Assembly (NCBI RefSeq): GCF_021206925.1
Contig: NZ_JAJPRF010000007.1
Span: 1-64,000 of the forward strand
DNA: 64,000 nucleotides
Reading direction: 5' to 3'
DNA from: Rhodoflexus caldus
GTDB taxonomy: Bacteria; Bacteroidota; Bacteroidia; Cytophagales; Thermoflexibacteraceae
The position numbers and the translations under genes were made by a program. Every line of letters begins with the position of its first letter. Position 1 is the first letter of the stretch. Shown here one piece after another: positions 19,217 to 28,600 of the stretch. The notes beneath the pieces are model-generated. The model did no database searches, had not been told where the DNA came from, and saw only the letters and a list, made by a program, of their open reading frames with translations.

Positions 19217-19237
19217 CACCGAAGGTTGGTAAGGCTG
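19204..19237. repeat. 12-bp perfect inverted repeat overlapping the -33 box
   Basis: CAGCCTTACCAA (19204-19215) and TTGGTAAGGCTG (19226-19237) are perfect inverted repeats around a 10-base loop. The left arm covers most of the -33 TTTG of the MBL-gene promoter. It could be an operator for a dimeric regulator. There is no T-run on either side, so a terminator is less likely. Confidence 0.55.
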
Positions 19238-19277
19238 ACAAGTAATTGAATAGTTTAAACCGAACTTGTCAAAATCC

Positions 19278-19328
19278 GCTCACAGGGTCTAACTCCTGCT
19301 GTTAGGAATTCGGAAAGAGCCTGTGAGC
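19278..19328. repeat. nested inverted repeat
   Basis: GCTCACAGG (19278-19286) pairs with CCTGTGAGC (19320-19328), and an inner CTAAC/GTTAG (19289-19293, 19301-19305) can form a smaller hairpin. Function unknown. It lies in the 757-base stretch between the MBL gene and the gene ending at 19821. No convincing protein gene was found in that stretch. Confidence 0.45.
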
Positions 19329-19378
19329 CGTCGCAGACGCTAACAGCGCTTTACACGAAAACAACGTTCTAAATTGCA

Positions 19379-19470
19379 CGCGAATTTTGCGGAAAAATCT
19401 TGGAAAAATTTAATTCGGTTTTGTGTTGCACCTGTATTACAGGTCATTACCTGCCCCTACAAATTTACCC
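19379..19470 (+). repeat. dispersed intergenic repeat, copy A
   Basis: The segment shares CGCGAATTT, ATCTTGGAAAAA, a TTAA-rich stretch, GGTTTTG(T/C)GTTGCACCTGTA and a final CCTGCCCCTAC-type end with 38281-38390. An internal palindrome ACCTGTA-T-TACAGGT is present. It looks like a small non-coding repeat family (MITE- or REP-like), with two copies in this window. Confidence 0.55.
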
Positions 19471-19709
19471 GCATCGGAAAAATACAATTCGCAGAATCAC
19501 ATTTTCGTGCAAGCGGTGTCGTTTTGATTTTTTTACACAAAGCACACTGATTTTCAATTGAATAGCAAATAATTCGCGTTAAACTGCGCAATTGATTAAA
19601 AGAACAGCACCACCGTCAAACCGACATCTCGGCGCAAAATACCCTGCAAGGCAGTTGTTAGCTGTCATCAAACCTCAATCAAGCCAACTTCCCGCAAAAA
19701 GGCATTGTG

Positions 19710-19743
19710 TTTGGCGGCGGCTTGGGCGGTCGGTTATATTTGC
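19710..19743 (+). promoter_or_regulatory. orphan + strand promoter
   Basis: TTTG (19710-19713), a 21-bp spacer and TATATTTGC (19735-19743) form an exact match to the Bacteroidota -33/-7 pattern. No + strand gene follows. Transcription would start near 19749 and run antisense into the gene 19821-20273. A tiny frame starting MKTALK (19745-19795) begins too close to the start site to be convincing. Confidence 0.5.
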
Positions 19744-19820
19744 GATGAAAACTGCCCTGAAATGTTTTTTACAGTCTCTACACTCTCCTCATTAATTTAG
19801 CAGACAACTGCTCACTGCTG

Positions 19821-20273
19821 TTATGCAGGCTTTATCTCAATACCCCATTCCGTCAATATTTTTAAGACCGTTTTATCGGTTTGCTCATAGTAGGCTTTGT
19901 TGAGCGATTCATTTACCCGCTCATCTATCTGTTCCACAGGAATTTGCATATTTTGCCGTTTCAGGGTAGCGATAAAAACTTCTTTGAGTTTAGCGCCGAC
20001 CATCCGGCGCACACGCTCGCAGTTGTATATCACATCGCGGAAACTGTCTTCCCAAAGAATTTGATTATCTGCGACATTCACAATGCGCAAGCTGCTCAGG
20101 TAGGTTACACCGATACCTTGGGCAATGCCTTCTTCTACACGAATATTTCCTATTTCGCGCTCGCCGGTATAAACAGTGAAACCGGACATCAGATGCGCGG
20201 CCGCAGTAACGCGCAGACCACGTGGGTCAATGATAGTGACAGCAGGTTGGTTATTATTTTGAACAATCAGCAT
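19821..20273 (-). CDS. hypothetical protein, paralogue of its upstream neighbour
   Basis: The 150-residue protein has no signal peptide. Its N-terminal two thirds are beta-rich (VTIIDPRGLRVTAAAHL), followed by a helical tail LKEVFIATLKRQNMQIPVEQIDERVNESL. That tail has the same pattern as the tail of the protein at 20306-20740 (AKRQKIQVNRAQIENEVRTRLD), so the two are probably diverged duplicates. The genes are 32 bp apart and share the ECF-like promoter at 20768-20796. Function unknown; placement next to a sigma/anti-sigma pair suggests a role in the same response. Confidence 0.65.
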   Translation of the reverse strand: MLIVQNNNQPAVTIIDPRGLRVTAAAHLMSGFTVYTGEREIGNIRVEEGIAQGIGVTYLSSLRIVNVADNQILWEDSFRDVIYNCERVRRMVGAKLKEVFIATLKRQNMQIPVEQIDERVNESLNKAYYEQTDKTVLKILTEWGIEIKPA

Positions 20274-20305
20274 GTTTTTTTCGGGTTTAAGGTTGGGGAA
20301 GATGA

Positions 20306-20740
20306 TTATTTCAGTCTTTGGGTTGCATCCAGGCGGGTACGCACTTCGTTTTCTATCTGCGCACGATTTACCTGAATTTTTTGCCTCTTAGCGGCATCCA
20401 TGATAGCCTCGGTGAGCATCTCTGCAGCTTCATGCGCAATAGCTTCTTCCGAATAGACACGGTAATGAAAGCTGCGCTCGGCAATCAGTTGATTATTGCG
20501 CGTGTAAATTTTCAGCCCGTTCAGAAAGGTGTATTTCCAGCCTTGTCCAATGTCTTCTTTGATAACAAAATCGTTGGTGAGGGAAATGGCAGCGAAGTAG
20601 GTATTGCCTGCGTTGCTTGTATAGCCTTCGGTAAGCAGTTTTTTGCCATCGGCAGAAACACTGAGGCGGGTACCATCAGGCAAAATAACTTTAAAGAGTG
20701 CGTTCATTTGAGAAACGTTTGCAAGGGCTGAGGTTGTCAT
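20306..20740 (-). CDS. hypothetical protein, first gene of an ECF-controlled pair
   Basis: The 144-residue cytosolic protein is beta-rich at the start (ALFKVILPDGTRLSVSADGKKLL, FVIKEDIGQGWKYTFLNGLKIYT) with a helical tail (AKRQKIQVNRAQIENEVRTRL) like that of the next gene. Phrases such as LNGLKIYTRNNQLIAERSF and its neighbour's YLSSLRIVNVADNQILWEDSF align over the middle too, supporting duplication. An ECF promoter match ends 28 bp before the ATG. No known domain is recognised. Confidence 0.65.
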   Translation of the reverse strand: MTTSALANVSQMNALFKVILPDGTRLSVSADGKKLLTEGYTSNAGNTYFAAISLTNDFVIKEDIGQGWKYTFLNGLKIYTRNNQLIAERSFHYRVYSEEAIAHEAAEMLTEAIMDAAKRQKIQVNRAQIENEVRTRLDATQRLK

Positions 20741-20767
20741 ATCTTCTGATGTTTAGATGTTTGAAGA

Positions 20768-20796
20768 TTAATACCCTGCGTTTTGCAAACGTCTCC
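20768..20796 (-). promoter_or_regulatory. ECF sigma promoter candidate, site 3
   Basis: On the - strand, GGAGACGTTT, a 12-bp spacer and GTATTAA lie upstream of the paralogue pair and directly downstream of the sigma/anti-sigma genes. It matches the other ECF-like sites in both boxes and spacing. Confidence 0.7.
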
Positions 20797-20814
20797 TTAT
20801 GAACTGAATAAAAA

Positions 20815-21483
20815 TTATTCTAAGGCTTCAGGTTTTGGGGTGTACCGCTTCAGTGCGTATTTTTTCCCGCGGAAAGTCAGGAAGTAAGTATCGTTTTGGG
20901 TGCGATCGTAGGTCAGAAAAAGCCCCAGCGACTGCTGAAAAGCACTGTCTTTCAGTTGCGTATCATCGGCTATAGGCACAAAAACTTGCAGCGTATCTCT
21001 GAAAAGATAGGTAGCGGCAGGGGCATCGGCAGGTGCTGCGGTCAGCCACAAAGGAATGAGCTGTTGTGCGGAGTCCACACCTGCAAAGCCCATACCCGTA
21101 TTTTCCCGTGATTGAATGGTTTGCTGCGGAATCTGTAAAAGTTCCTGTGCAGGTTTTTTCGTTTGTGCCAGTTGCGGTTGTTCCTGCTTATTCCATTGCC
21201 AATAGGCAGCAATACCTGCCGCCAGTACAACAGCCGCCGCCGCTGCATAGCGAATGGTTACGGTAAGTACATTTTGCCGTTTTATTTCTTTGTCATAAGC
21301 CGCGAATCGTTTTTTGCGATGTTCGCGGGTGAGTGCGGCATCTACTGCCCGATGAGCAGCCACATAAGCCGCCAGTTCGGCATCGGTTTGGAGCCTTGCC
21401 TGAAAATTTTTGCGTTCGCTTTCGCTTAACTCGTTTGCCAGATAGCGCTCTACCAGCAAGGTGTCGTTGTCATTCAGTTCCAT
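20815..21483 (-). CDS. membrane anti-sigma factor
   Basis: The 222-residue protein is encoded one base after the ECF sigma gene stop. The N-terminal 70 residues are helical and charged (LLVERYLANELSESERKNFQARLQTD), the typical start of Bacteroidota anti-sigma domains. A single membrane helix (about 76-94) follows, then a roughly 125-residue periplasmic part. No zinc-binding HxxxCxxC is visible. It should hold the sigma factor at the inner membrane until an envelope signal releases it. The periplasmic part is rich in Gln, Ala and Thr and is not recognised. Confidence 0.8.
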   Translation of the reverse strand: MELNDNDTLLVERYLANELSESERKNFQARLQTDAELAAYVAAHRAVDAALTREHRKKRFAAYDKEIKRQNVLTVTIRYAAAAAVVLAAGIAAYWQWNKQEQPQLAQTKKPAQELLQIPQQTIQSRENTGMGFAGVDSAQQLIPLWLTAAPADAPAATYLFRDTLQVFVPIADDTQLKDSAFQQSLGLFLTYDRTQNDTYFLTFRGKKYALKRYTPKPEALE

Positions 21484-21484
21484 G

Positions 21485-22111
21485 TCAGTATTGTAGTTTT
21501 TTGTTCCACGCCGGAATCACTATTTCGCGCAGTTTTTCGCGACATTTATGAACAGCTTTTTTCAATGCTTCGCCGCTGCTTTTACCAAATTGGACTGCCA
21601 GTTCGTCGGAAGTCCCCCATTTGCGTTCATACCATGCATCTAACAATTGCCGGCACTGCTCCCCGATTTTAGAAAGCCCCAGCCTGAGCACTTGCAGTTG
21701 CTCTTCCTGCCATTCGGAGTCATTCTCTGCTGCGCCCAGAAACTTTTCCAAAATACCTGTCGGCGCATCGCCATCTTCATCATTGCCGCCATCGGCAACA
21801 ATAGGCACGGTCGGATTTTCTTTGCGCACCAGCTTGTACCATTTCTTGGTTGCAATGCCCATCAGGTAGGTGCTCATCTTTGCCTCCAACTGAAAGTTGG
21901 CATCGCTGATTTTTTCCATTGCAACAATCATCGTTTCCTGATACAAGTCTTCTGCCTGTATTTCCGTAGTGCCTTTTTGCATGAGGTAGCGTACCACTTT
22001 GTTCTTGTACTTTTTATATAAATAAGCCTCAGCCTTGGGGTCATGCCGTTGTATGGCACGCACCAGTGCATGTTCATCGGCAAAGGGGTTGCCCAACGAA
22101 AGTATTTTCAT
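21485..22111 (-). CDS. ECF-type RNA polymerase sigma factor
   Basis: The 208-residue protein has region 2 (KAEAYLYKKYKNKVVRYLM, then AEDLYQETMIVAMEKI), an acidic linker (GGNDEDGDAP) and region 4 with a helix-turn-helix (LLDAWYERKWGTSDELAVQFGKSSGEALKKAVHKCREKL). It directs RNA polymerase to ECF promoters. A promoter of the same type as five other sites in the window lies immediately upstream (22115-22142), implying autoregulation. That promoter's expected start is at or next to the ATG, so the message may be leaderless. The anti-sigma gene follows. Confidence 0.9.
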   Translation of the reverse strand: MKILSLGNPFADEHALVRAIQRHDPKAEAYLYKKYKNKVVRYLMQKGTTEIQAEDLYQETMIVAMEKISDANFQLEAKMSTYLMGIATKKWYKLVRKENPTVPIVADGGNDEDGDAPTGILEKFLGAAENDSEWQEEQLQVLRLGLSKIGEQCRQLLDAWYERKWGTSDELAVQFGKSSGEALKKAVHKCREKLREIVIPAWNKKLQY

Positions 22112-22114
22112 GTG

Positions 22115-22142
22115 TATATACCGTGATGATTGTAAACGTTAC
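22115..22142 (-). promoter_or_regulatory. ECF sigma promoter candidate, site 4 (autoregulatory)
   Basis: On the - strand, AACGTTT (22134-22140) preceded by GGT, a 12-bp spacer and GTATATA (22115-22121) lie just upstream of the sigma gene. The -10 differs at one position from the GTATTAA of the other sites. Confidence 0.6.
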
Positions 22143-22159
22143 CTGTTTATTGAAAAAAA

Positions 22160-23749
22160 TTATTCTTCCGCAACATACCACTGTCTGAGCACTTTCCCGG
22201 AGTCGTCCAGTTCTGCCAGCAGGCCACACGCGGGAAAATACCAGCACTTGCTGCCCAATGCACGGGGATTGCCATGGGTTTTTATCAGGCTGTTACCGGT
22301 AGTTGGTGCATTGGTTTGTTTATACCAGATATATATTTTCTTTTCGGCAGTCTGTATCACAAGCGGTGAATTTTCCGCTTCGGTTTTCGCGCGGTATTCC
22401 ATGCGGACAAACAGTGGCGAATCGCTGATGTTACGTGCCAGTAGCTGTTGAGTTGCAATCAGCGGCTCTTTGGGAATGACAGGCGGCTGACAATTCTTTT
22501 TGAATGATTCATCCTGATTCAACCACTGCCGAAGGGGTGCTGTCATGCGATAAACAACAGAAGAGCGGCTTTGAAAAACTTCCTGATTGGCTTTGCCGTA
22601 CCAGATGCCTGTTTTAGTAACTTGCTCAAACAGAGCCGCAGCTTCATCATTGCGTCCAACTGTTGCATAGGCAATTGCTCCCATCGTCTGCCATGCCTGC
22701 TGATTCTGTAAAAACATGCCTTCCATTTCTTTTGTCCTGCCGATAACTGCTTCGGGATTACCTGATAACAGCCTCACAGCCATCCAGTTTAATAAAGCAG
22801 GCTGGTAGTTTTTATCTATAGCCAATGCTTTATCCAAATAGGTTATGCAACGATTTAGCAGTAGTTGCCGTGCGCCTGTAGCTGTTTCGCCGCGTTCTCT
22901 TGGTTTACGCAGTCGCACATCGCTTTCTACAGGCAAATAGTAAGGCATTTCCTGATTGTTAGTTTGTTCGATGACTTGCCACAGAAGCGCTACAGCTGCG
23001 TTGTTATAGGCTTCTTTGGGGCCTTTCAGACCGACTGCTTCATTCCGTTTAATGACGTACAAAAAAGCCTGTTCAGCTTGCGGATAGCTCCCTGTTGCCA
23101 TCAGCAGTAACCCTGTGCGAAACGCTGCAATGAGTTCCTGTGCTTCTGTCTGACTTTCCCGAGCAGTAGCTATGCGCTCCTGTTTGGGCGGATAGCCTTC
23201 TAAACGGTCCGGCAACCGATAGTGTATGTAAATTTCACTCATCAGACCTTCGCAAATGTTATAGGGCTGATAGCCTGCAAGGTAAGCATAAAAAGCGCCC
23301 AGATAATCTGCCTGTTTTTCTGCTGCGGCATTAGGACTGCTGCTATTGGGTTCTTTGGCAAAGCGTTGTGGCTTACCAAATTGCGCAATCCACTGATGAT
23401 TGGCATACAAGTGTACCAATTCGTGCCCTAAGAGCATGGCGAGCGCATCTTGCACATGATTACTGAATTTATTCAGGCACAAGTCATAAAGCGACTCCTG
23501 CATATCTATCACCGCTTGTCCATGGCGGTAGTTGAGCTCCAGAATCAGCTTGCTGTCGGGGTCAGCTGCATGAATACGCAATAAGGGAGCAACGCCATCG
23601 CCGGGGGGCTGCCCGAAGACCTCAATCAGCCGATTTAAAACTTGTCGGGCTGATTTCACCTTCGGGCTGGTGTCAGGCAGCAGTCGCTGTGCCCGCAAAG
23701 GTACCACAGCAAATATTAGCAGTAGTATGCAGAAGCAACAACGAATCAT
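22160..23749 (-). CDS. exported M48-like metallopeptidase with TPR-like region
   Basis: The 529-residue protein has a Sec signal peptide ending VVPLRAQ. The zincin motif is HELVH (His109-Glu110...His113) in LLGHELVHLYAN, and the third ligand is probably Glu144 in AAAEKQADYLGAF, as in M48 peptidases with their ExxxD pattern. The rest (about 190-480) is helical with TPR-like units (TGSYPQAEQAFLYVI, YLDKALAIDKNYQPALLNWMAVRL). A periplasmic protease is inferred. It lies between the sigma gene and the pseudo-protease, with its own unidentified promoter. Confidence 0.75.
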   Translation of the reverse strand: MIRCCFCILLLIFAVVPLRAQRLLPDTSPKVKSARQVLNRLIEVFGQPPGDGVAPLLRIHAADPDSKLILELNYRHGQAVIDMQESLYDLCLNKFSNHVQDALAMLLGHELVHLYANHQWIAQFGKPQRFAKEPNSSSPNAAAEKQADYLGAFYAYLAGYQPYNICEGLMSEIYIHYRLPDRLEGYPPKQERIATARESQTEAQELIAAFRTGLLLMATGSYPQAEQAFLYVIKRNEAVGLKGPKEAYNNAAVALLWQVIEQTNNQEMPYYLPVESDVRLRKPRERGETATGARQLLLNRCITYLDKALAIDKNYQPALLNWMAVRLLSGNPEAVIGRTKEMEGMFLQNQQAWQTMGAIAYATVGRNDEAAALFEQVTKTGIWYGKANQEVFQSRSSVVYRMTAPLRQWLNQDESFKKNCQPPVIPKEPLIATQQLLARNISDSPLFVRMEYRAKTEAENSPLVIQTAEKKIYIWYKQTNAPTTGNSLIKTHGNPRALGSKCWYFPACGLLAELDDSGKVLRQWYVAEE

Positions 23750-23833
23750 ATCAGGAGGTATTAAAACACTGGATTAACGCAAAAAAAGCGCCTTTGGTCA
23801 TTTTATGGTACAAAAAATTTATCCCTTGTGATA

Positions 23834-23861
23834 GGAACGTTTGCAGAAGGTCGGGTATTAA
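23834..23861 (+). promoter_or_regulatory. ECF sigma promoter candidate, site 1
   Basis: GGAACGTTT (23834-23842), a 12-bp spacer and GTATTAA (23855-23861) lie 18 bp before the ATG of the pseudo-protease gene. This is the best match to the deduced consensus. Confidence 0.75.
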
Positions 23862-23879
23862 ACCGCAAAAGCAAACCTT

Positions 23880-25574
23880 ATGAAACAAATAGTTCGCAAC
23901 ATGATATGGCTGATAATCATTTGCTTATATGCAAATACAGCCGCTACGCAGGTAATGCCTGACAAAATCATTCAGGAATCGGCGAAAGCCATTGTCAAAA
24001 TCAGGATGTATTCAAAAACAGGTAAAATCCGAATTTTTACCGGCTTTTTTATTGATGAAAGCGGCACCTGTATGACAGATCTTTATAATCTGGAGAACGC
24101 ACTGTGGGGTAGTGTCATCACCGAAGACGGCAGTGAGTATGAGATAGATCGCATCACTGCGATTAGTCGCTCGTATAATGCGGCAAAGTTTACGCTCAAA
24201 AATACAAAGGGTAGAAAGTTTCCTTTCCTCAATATGGCAGCAGATCCCCGCAACGGCTATCGTTATGCCACTTTTATTCACTCATCTGAGGAAAAAGCTG
24301 CGATTTATTACGAAGGTATTATTCATAACCGCTTTATGAATCGCTACACAGACCATGAGTCCATGCACATATCTGCCTTGCCCCGTGAGCGCGAAGGATG
24401 GGGCGTACCACTTCTGAATGCCCGAGGAGAGGTAATAGGCATGGTAAGCTACATAGAAGATGAAAAAGATTTCATCGCGGAATACATAGCTCCGCCCGAC
24501 AGCTGGGAAAAGACAGACCGCACAGTGATTGCCATGAATGAAGATAAAATTGTGCCATTGTTGCGTATCCCTGAAACAGAACCAAACCTGATTTATTATG
24601 CCATAGAGCTAACCCCAGAGACTACTTACGTATATGCGGCTTATACCCATACATGGATATATTATGCTAAGCAGTTTTTCCTTTGGAATGAGCGGGACCG
24701 TCAGCAGTTTGGCTTCTATATCAAAGACCGGAACACGGGGCGTATGTTTTACCTGAAGGAATCAACATTGGGCAGTAATGGTAAAGGGACGGAGGTAGAG
24801 CCCTGTATGACGCAATACTTCCGTTTGACTTTCCCGCCGCTGCCGCCCGATGTGCAGCAGATTGACCTCATAGAGGGTTCATTGCAGGAGTGGAATCTTT
24901 CGCAAATAGAGTTGCAGGCAAATCACCCGATTACCATGCGCTCTGTGGCCGAAAAAGAACACGCGCTCAGATACTATCTGCAAAAAATCAAAGTTGGAAA
25001 GAGTAATTATTACATGCAAAAGTTCAAACAGACCTTTGAGACGTATCCCGCGCAGCAAGAAATGGCACTTAACGGTCAGGCTTATGCCATGTTGTTCAAC
25101 GGTGAATCAATAGATGATGTGGTCAGTATGCTGGAAAAATATACGCAGACTGCTAAACCTACTAATCTGACATGGCTCAATCTGTATCGCTTGTATCGCT
25201 GGCAGGAAAGTTATGACAAGGCGCTTACAGCCATCAATCGGGTAATTGAACTTACGCAGGGCGCACGCTTGCAGGAGTGGTATGCCGAAAGAGCAAGTCT
25301 GTACGAATATTTAAATGATTATGATGCCGCTTATAAAGATTGGGAAACGGCCTCCAAAGTATTCTATGTTGCATCGCAATACTCCCCCTGGATGTTTACT
25401 GCCTACAAAATGGCATGTGCCTATGAAGCAGGCAAGGCAGCACTCGCCAAAACCCAATATCAGGAATTGCAAAAGCAGTTGCGCGAATGGTCAGAAGCCA
25501 ACAACAACGCACAGATAGGGGCAGGGTGGCAGGAATACATTGACCAATATGCACGGAAAATGGGGTTTAAATAA
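23880..25574 (+). CDS. trypsin-like pseudo-protease with C-terminal TPRs
   Basis: The 564-residue exported protein has a signal peptide followed by a trypsin/HtrA-like fold (about 30-200). The expected His falls at Tyr69 (TDLYNLEN instead of TNxHV), the Asp at Asn100 (YNAAKFTL) and the Ser at Trp174 (EGWGVPLL instead of GNSGGPL). The flanking fold markers (TGFFIDESG, ARGEVIGMV) are intact, so it is an inactive relative. A beta-rich middle (about 230-360) and TPR-like helices (about 390-560, YDKALTAINRVIELTQG) follow. It likely binds rather than cleaves. ECF site 1 drives it. Confidence 0.75.
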   Translation: MKQIVRNMIWLIIICLYANTAATQVMPDKIIQESAKAIVKIRMYSKTGKIRIFTGFFIDESGTCMTDLYNLENALWGSVITEDGSEYEIDRITAISRSYNAAKFTLKNTKGRKFPFLNMAADPRNGYRYATFIHSSEEKAAIYYEGIIHNRFMNRYTDHESMHISALPREREGWGVPLLNARGEVIGMVSYIEDEKDFIAEYIAPPDSWEKTDRTVIAMNEDKIVPLLRIPETEPNLIYYAIELTPETTYVYAAYTHTWIYYAKQFFLWNERDRQQFGFYIKDRNTGRMFYLKESTLGSNGKGTEVEPCMTQYFRLTFPPLPPDVQQIDLIEGSLQEWNLSQIELQANHPITMRSVAEKEHALRYYLQKIKVGKSNYYMQKFKQTFETYPAQQEMALNGQAYAMLFNGESIDDVVSMLEKYTQTAKPTNLTWLNLYRLYRWQESYDKALTAINRVIELTQGARLQEWYAERASLYEYLNDYDAAYKDWETASKVFYVASQYSPWMFTAYKMACAYEAGKAALAKTQYQELQKQLREWSEANNNAQIGAGWQEYIDQYARKMGFK

Positions 25575-25583
25575 ATTGAGAGC

Positions 25584-25618
25584 GATTGAGGTGGCGAAAA
25601 CCCTTCGCCACCTCAATC
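25584..25618. terminator. bidirectional terminator hairpin
   Basis: A perfect 15-bp stem (GATTGAGGTGGCGAA and its complement) around the 5-base loop AACCC lies between the convergent pseudo-protease and CHAT genes. T-runs are short on both sides. Confidence 0.7.
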
Positions 25619-25628
25619 TTCAATCCCC

Positions 25629-28600
25629 TCACTCACCTACCAGCACAAACGCACCCCAATAATACGGCTCGGGGTGCTTTTGGCGCAGTGCCGCCTGTGC
25701 TTCGTTGAACGCCTGCCGCTTGGGTTTCTTTTCTGCCAACCAACGGCGGTAAAAATCGCTCATCAACTCTTGCGTCGGCTCGTCGGCGACTTTCCAAAGG
25801 CTGTAAATGACCGCCTGCGCACCTGCAATCTGAAATGCCCGATGCAACCCGTACACGCCCTCGCCGTTTTTGCTCACACCCAAGCCCGTTTCACATGCCG
25901 ACAGCACAACCAATTCCGTGCCGTCCAAGCGCAGCGATGCCGCTTCGTAGGCTGTCAAAATGCCGTCGTTCGTGCCGTCGGGGAGGCGCTCGCGGTTGTT
26001 GAGCGTATGCTCTGCTCCTGCCAAGTACAAGCCGCAGCGCAAGTAAGGATTCTCAAACGCACGTTCACCCTGCAAGCCCGACAGCGACAAACGCTCGGAA
26101 TGCCGCTCGGCAACGGCTTCAAAAAATCCGTGCGTGGCAATGTGCAACACTTGCGGCGAACGCAACGCCCGCACCTGAGCTTCGCTTGCTTCGGCTTGTT
26201 GCCATACCCGATGCGCCACGTTTTGACTTGCCATGATGCGGCTGATGTTAGCAACTTCCGCTTTGGTGCCGGGCAACGGACTGATGCTGCCTGCCCGTTC
26301 TAAAGCGCGGTAGGTGGCATAGCCCGAAGCGGCGGCTAACAAACCCTCACTGTTGGCGGCTTTGGGCGCGGCGGCATAGTCAGGGAAGCCGAACAATGCG
26401 GCAGATTGTGTGGCAGGCGCAGCCTTGCGCGGCTGTACCAAGTCGCGCGTTGAGCCGACGATGTGAAGGTCTAAGCGGTCTGCCAAGTAGCCGCCTTGGG
26501 GGTGCGGCAGCGTCAGCAGGTTGATTTGATGAAAAACCCCATCGGGCGAAAGGTACACGGTGCGGAAATTGCCCAAACTGTCTAAGGTTTGCTGAATGGG
26601 CTGCCAGAACAGGCGGTACAGCGAATCAGCGGGCATGGTGCTTTCCTCTTCGGGTTCTACGCCCACGCCGCGCAGAGCAGCCACCGCCGCACGATAGCCT
26701 TGCGTGCCGCGGGCTTCCATCAAATCGCCGTGAGGTAAAATTACTGCCTGCGGTTGTTTCAGTTGCGGGGTCAGTACCAAAGCCGCATAGCGGACGGTAT
26801 CTTTCCACTGTTTATCATACAGGCGAAAACGAACGATTTCCACAGCGGCTTGGTCGGGTTGCAAGCGTTTTTGTACCTCCTGCCAACGGGTAACTTTCAA
26901 CTGATTATCCTTAGCTTTTGCGGCAAGTTGCTTTTCTATCTCGTTGATTTTGATTTCCAAATTGTCAATTGCCTCAATATCCGGCTCGGATGTATTGAGC
27001 ATTTCAAGCCATTTTTGTTTGGCTGATTCCCATGCATCCATGGTTTGCAATAATTTTTCATCGTTGGCAGCCAAAATATTCAACCGAAGTCGGATAGTAC
27101 TTTGCAAAAGAATACCCTTCAGCAGTAAGACATTGTCGTACATGTGTCCCGCAATGGCAGGATTAGCTTTTTTGCGCTTCAGAACAAAGGAACTAAACTT
27201 CTCAAATTCATCGGCAACGGTTGCGAGTAAATTTTCCCGCTCTTTTTCGGAAAGCAGATGTAAAAACTCGCTCAAGTGCTTATAGATAATTTCTTGCGAT
27301 TGCAGCAGCAAAGGCTCTGCTTTCTGATAGGCATCTTCATCGGTATAAGTTGCTGCCGATTGGGATAAAAATTTTGCATAATCCATATGGCTTTCGCCAA
27401 CAGTTGTTCTGTAAATGCCGCCCGCCTGCCGATAAAGTGCTTGAGATTTTACAAAGTCTTTCAATTTGCCTTTCACTCTTGCCCAATTCGTCAACAGGTG
27501 TGCAATTTCGGGGTGATTTTCACCTAAAGTTTGCTTTTGGACTTGGAAAGCCTTTTGCAGCATTTCGTCTGCTTTGGAAAGTTCCCCGCATCTTTCGTAC
27601 AAAGCGGCAGCCTGTATGAGCGAACGTATATAATCAGGGTGACTTTCGCCGAGTACTTCTTTGCGGGTATGCCATACGTGCAGATGCAGTTTTGCCGCTT
27701 CGGGGTTATTTTGCATCTGATACAATTGTGCGATGGCGTATAGAACGTTTAAATATTGAGGATTTTTTTCACCTAAAACTTCTTTTTTGACGATTGCGGC
27801 TTGCTGATAGTTAGCGGCAGCTTTTTTGTAATCCCACAAGTTGACGTACAAGTCGCCTAATCGCTGCAATGTGTTGGCATAATCGATGTGTTTTTCGCCG
27901 AGCAGTTGTTTTTGTATGGCGGCAGTTTGTTCATAGAGCAACGCGGCTTGATGAAAAGCCCCTTGCTTGTGATAGACGGTTGCCATACATTCCAACATTG
28001 CCGCGTAAAGAGGCGATTTTTTACCGAATGTTTTCTCGTGAATTCCGATTGCTTCTTTAACTGTAACAAGTGCTTTGGAATAAGCCGCCATGTCGGTGTA
28101 AAGCAACGCCAATTGATAAAGGGAGGCAACGTAATCCGTGTGATTTTTCCCTAAAACATTTTTGCGGATGTTCAATCCTTGTTGCAGTGCGGGCAACGCT
28201 TTGCCATACTCGCCTTTGATTCGGTAGAGGCTTCCCATGTTTGTCAGCAAGGCGGCAAACTCGGGATGACGCTCGCCTAGGCGGCTTTTTTGCTTATTTA
28301 ACGATTGTTCGTACAACTCAAGTGCGCGATTGTATGCCCCTTGTATTCTGTAAATATCGGCTAATTGTACGGCTATGGATACGGTGAGGGGATGCTCCTC
28401 ACCCGTTTTATTTTTAGAGATTTGATAGGCTTGCTCAAGCAGAGGGCGCGCTTTGTCGTATTGTCCGTTTTTTTGAAAAATTTGTGCCAATCGGGTAATA
28501 CTTCTCTGATAGTCGCGGTGTTCTTCGCCTTGAGAGACTTTTCTGACAGCTACGGCTTGTTCATAGCTCTGCTCGGCTTTTTTAAAATCGCTCATATCCT

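Noticed and set aside
19592-19795. 67-codon + strand frame in the 19.1-19.8 kb gap
   Set aside because: Its composition is unlike a protein, with many Arg, Pro and His, and an internal promoter cuts it. Probably non-coding.
23740-23764. A seventh ECF-like match, AACGAAT - 11 bp - GTATTAA, on the + strand
   Set aside because: It keeps the -10 but has ACAACG in place of GGAACG and lies mostly inside the start of the divergent M48-like gene, 75 bp from a better site. It may be chance or a weak second promoter.
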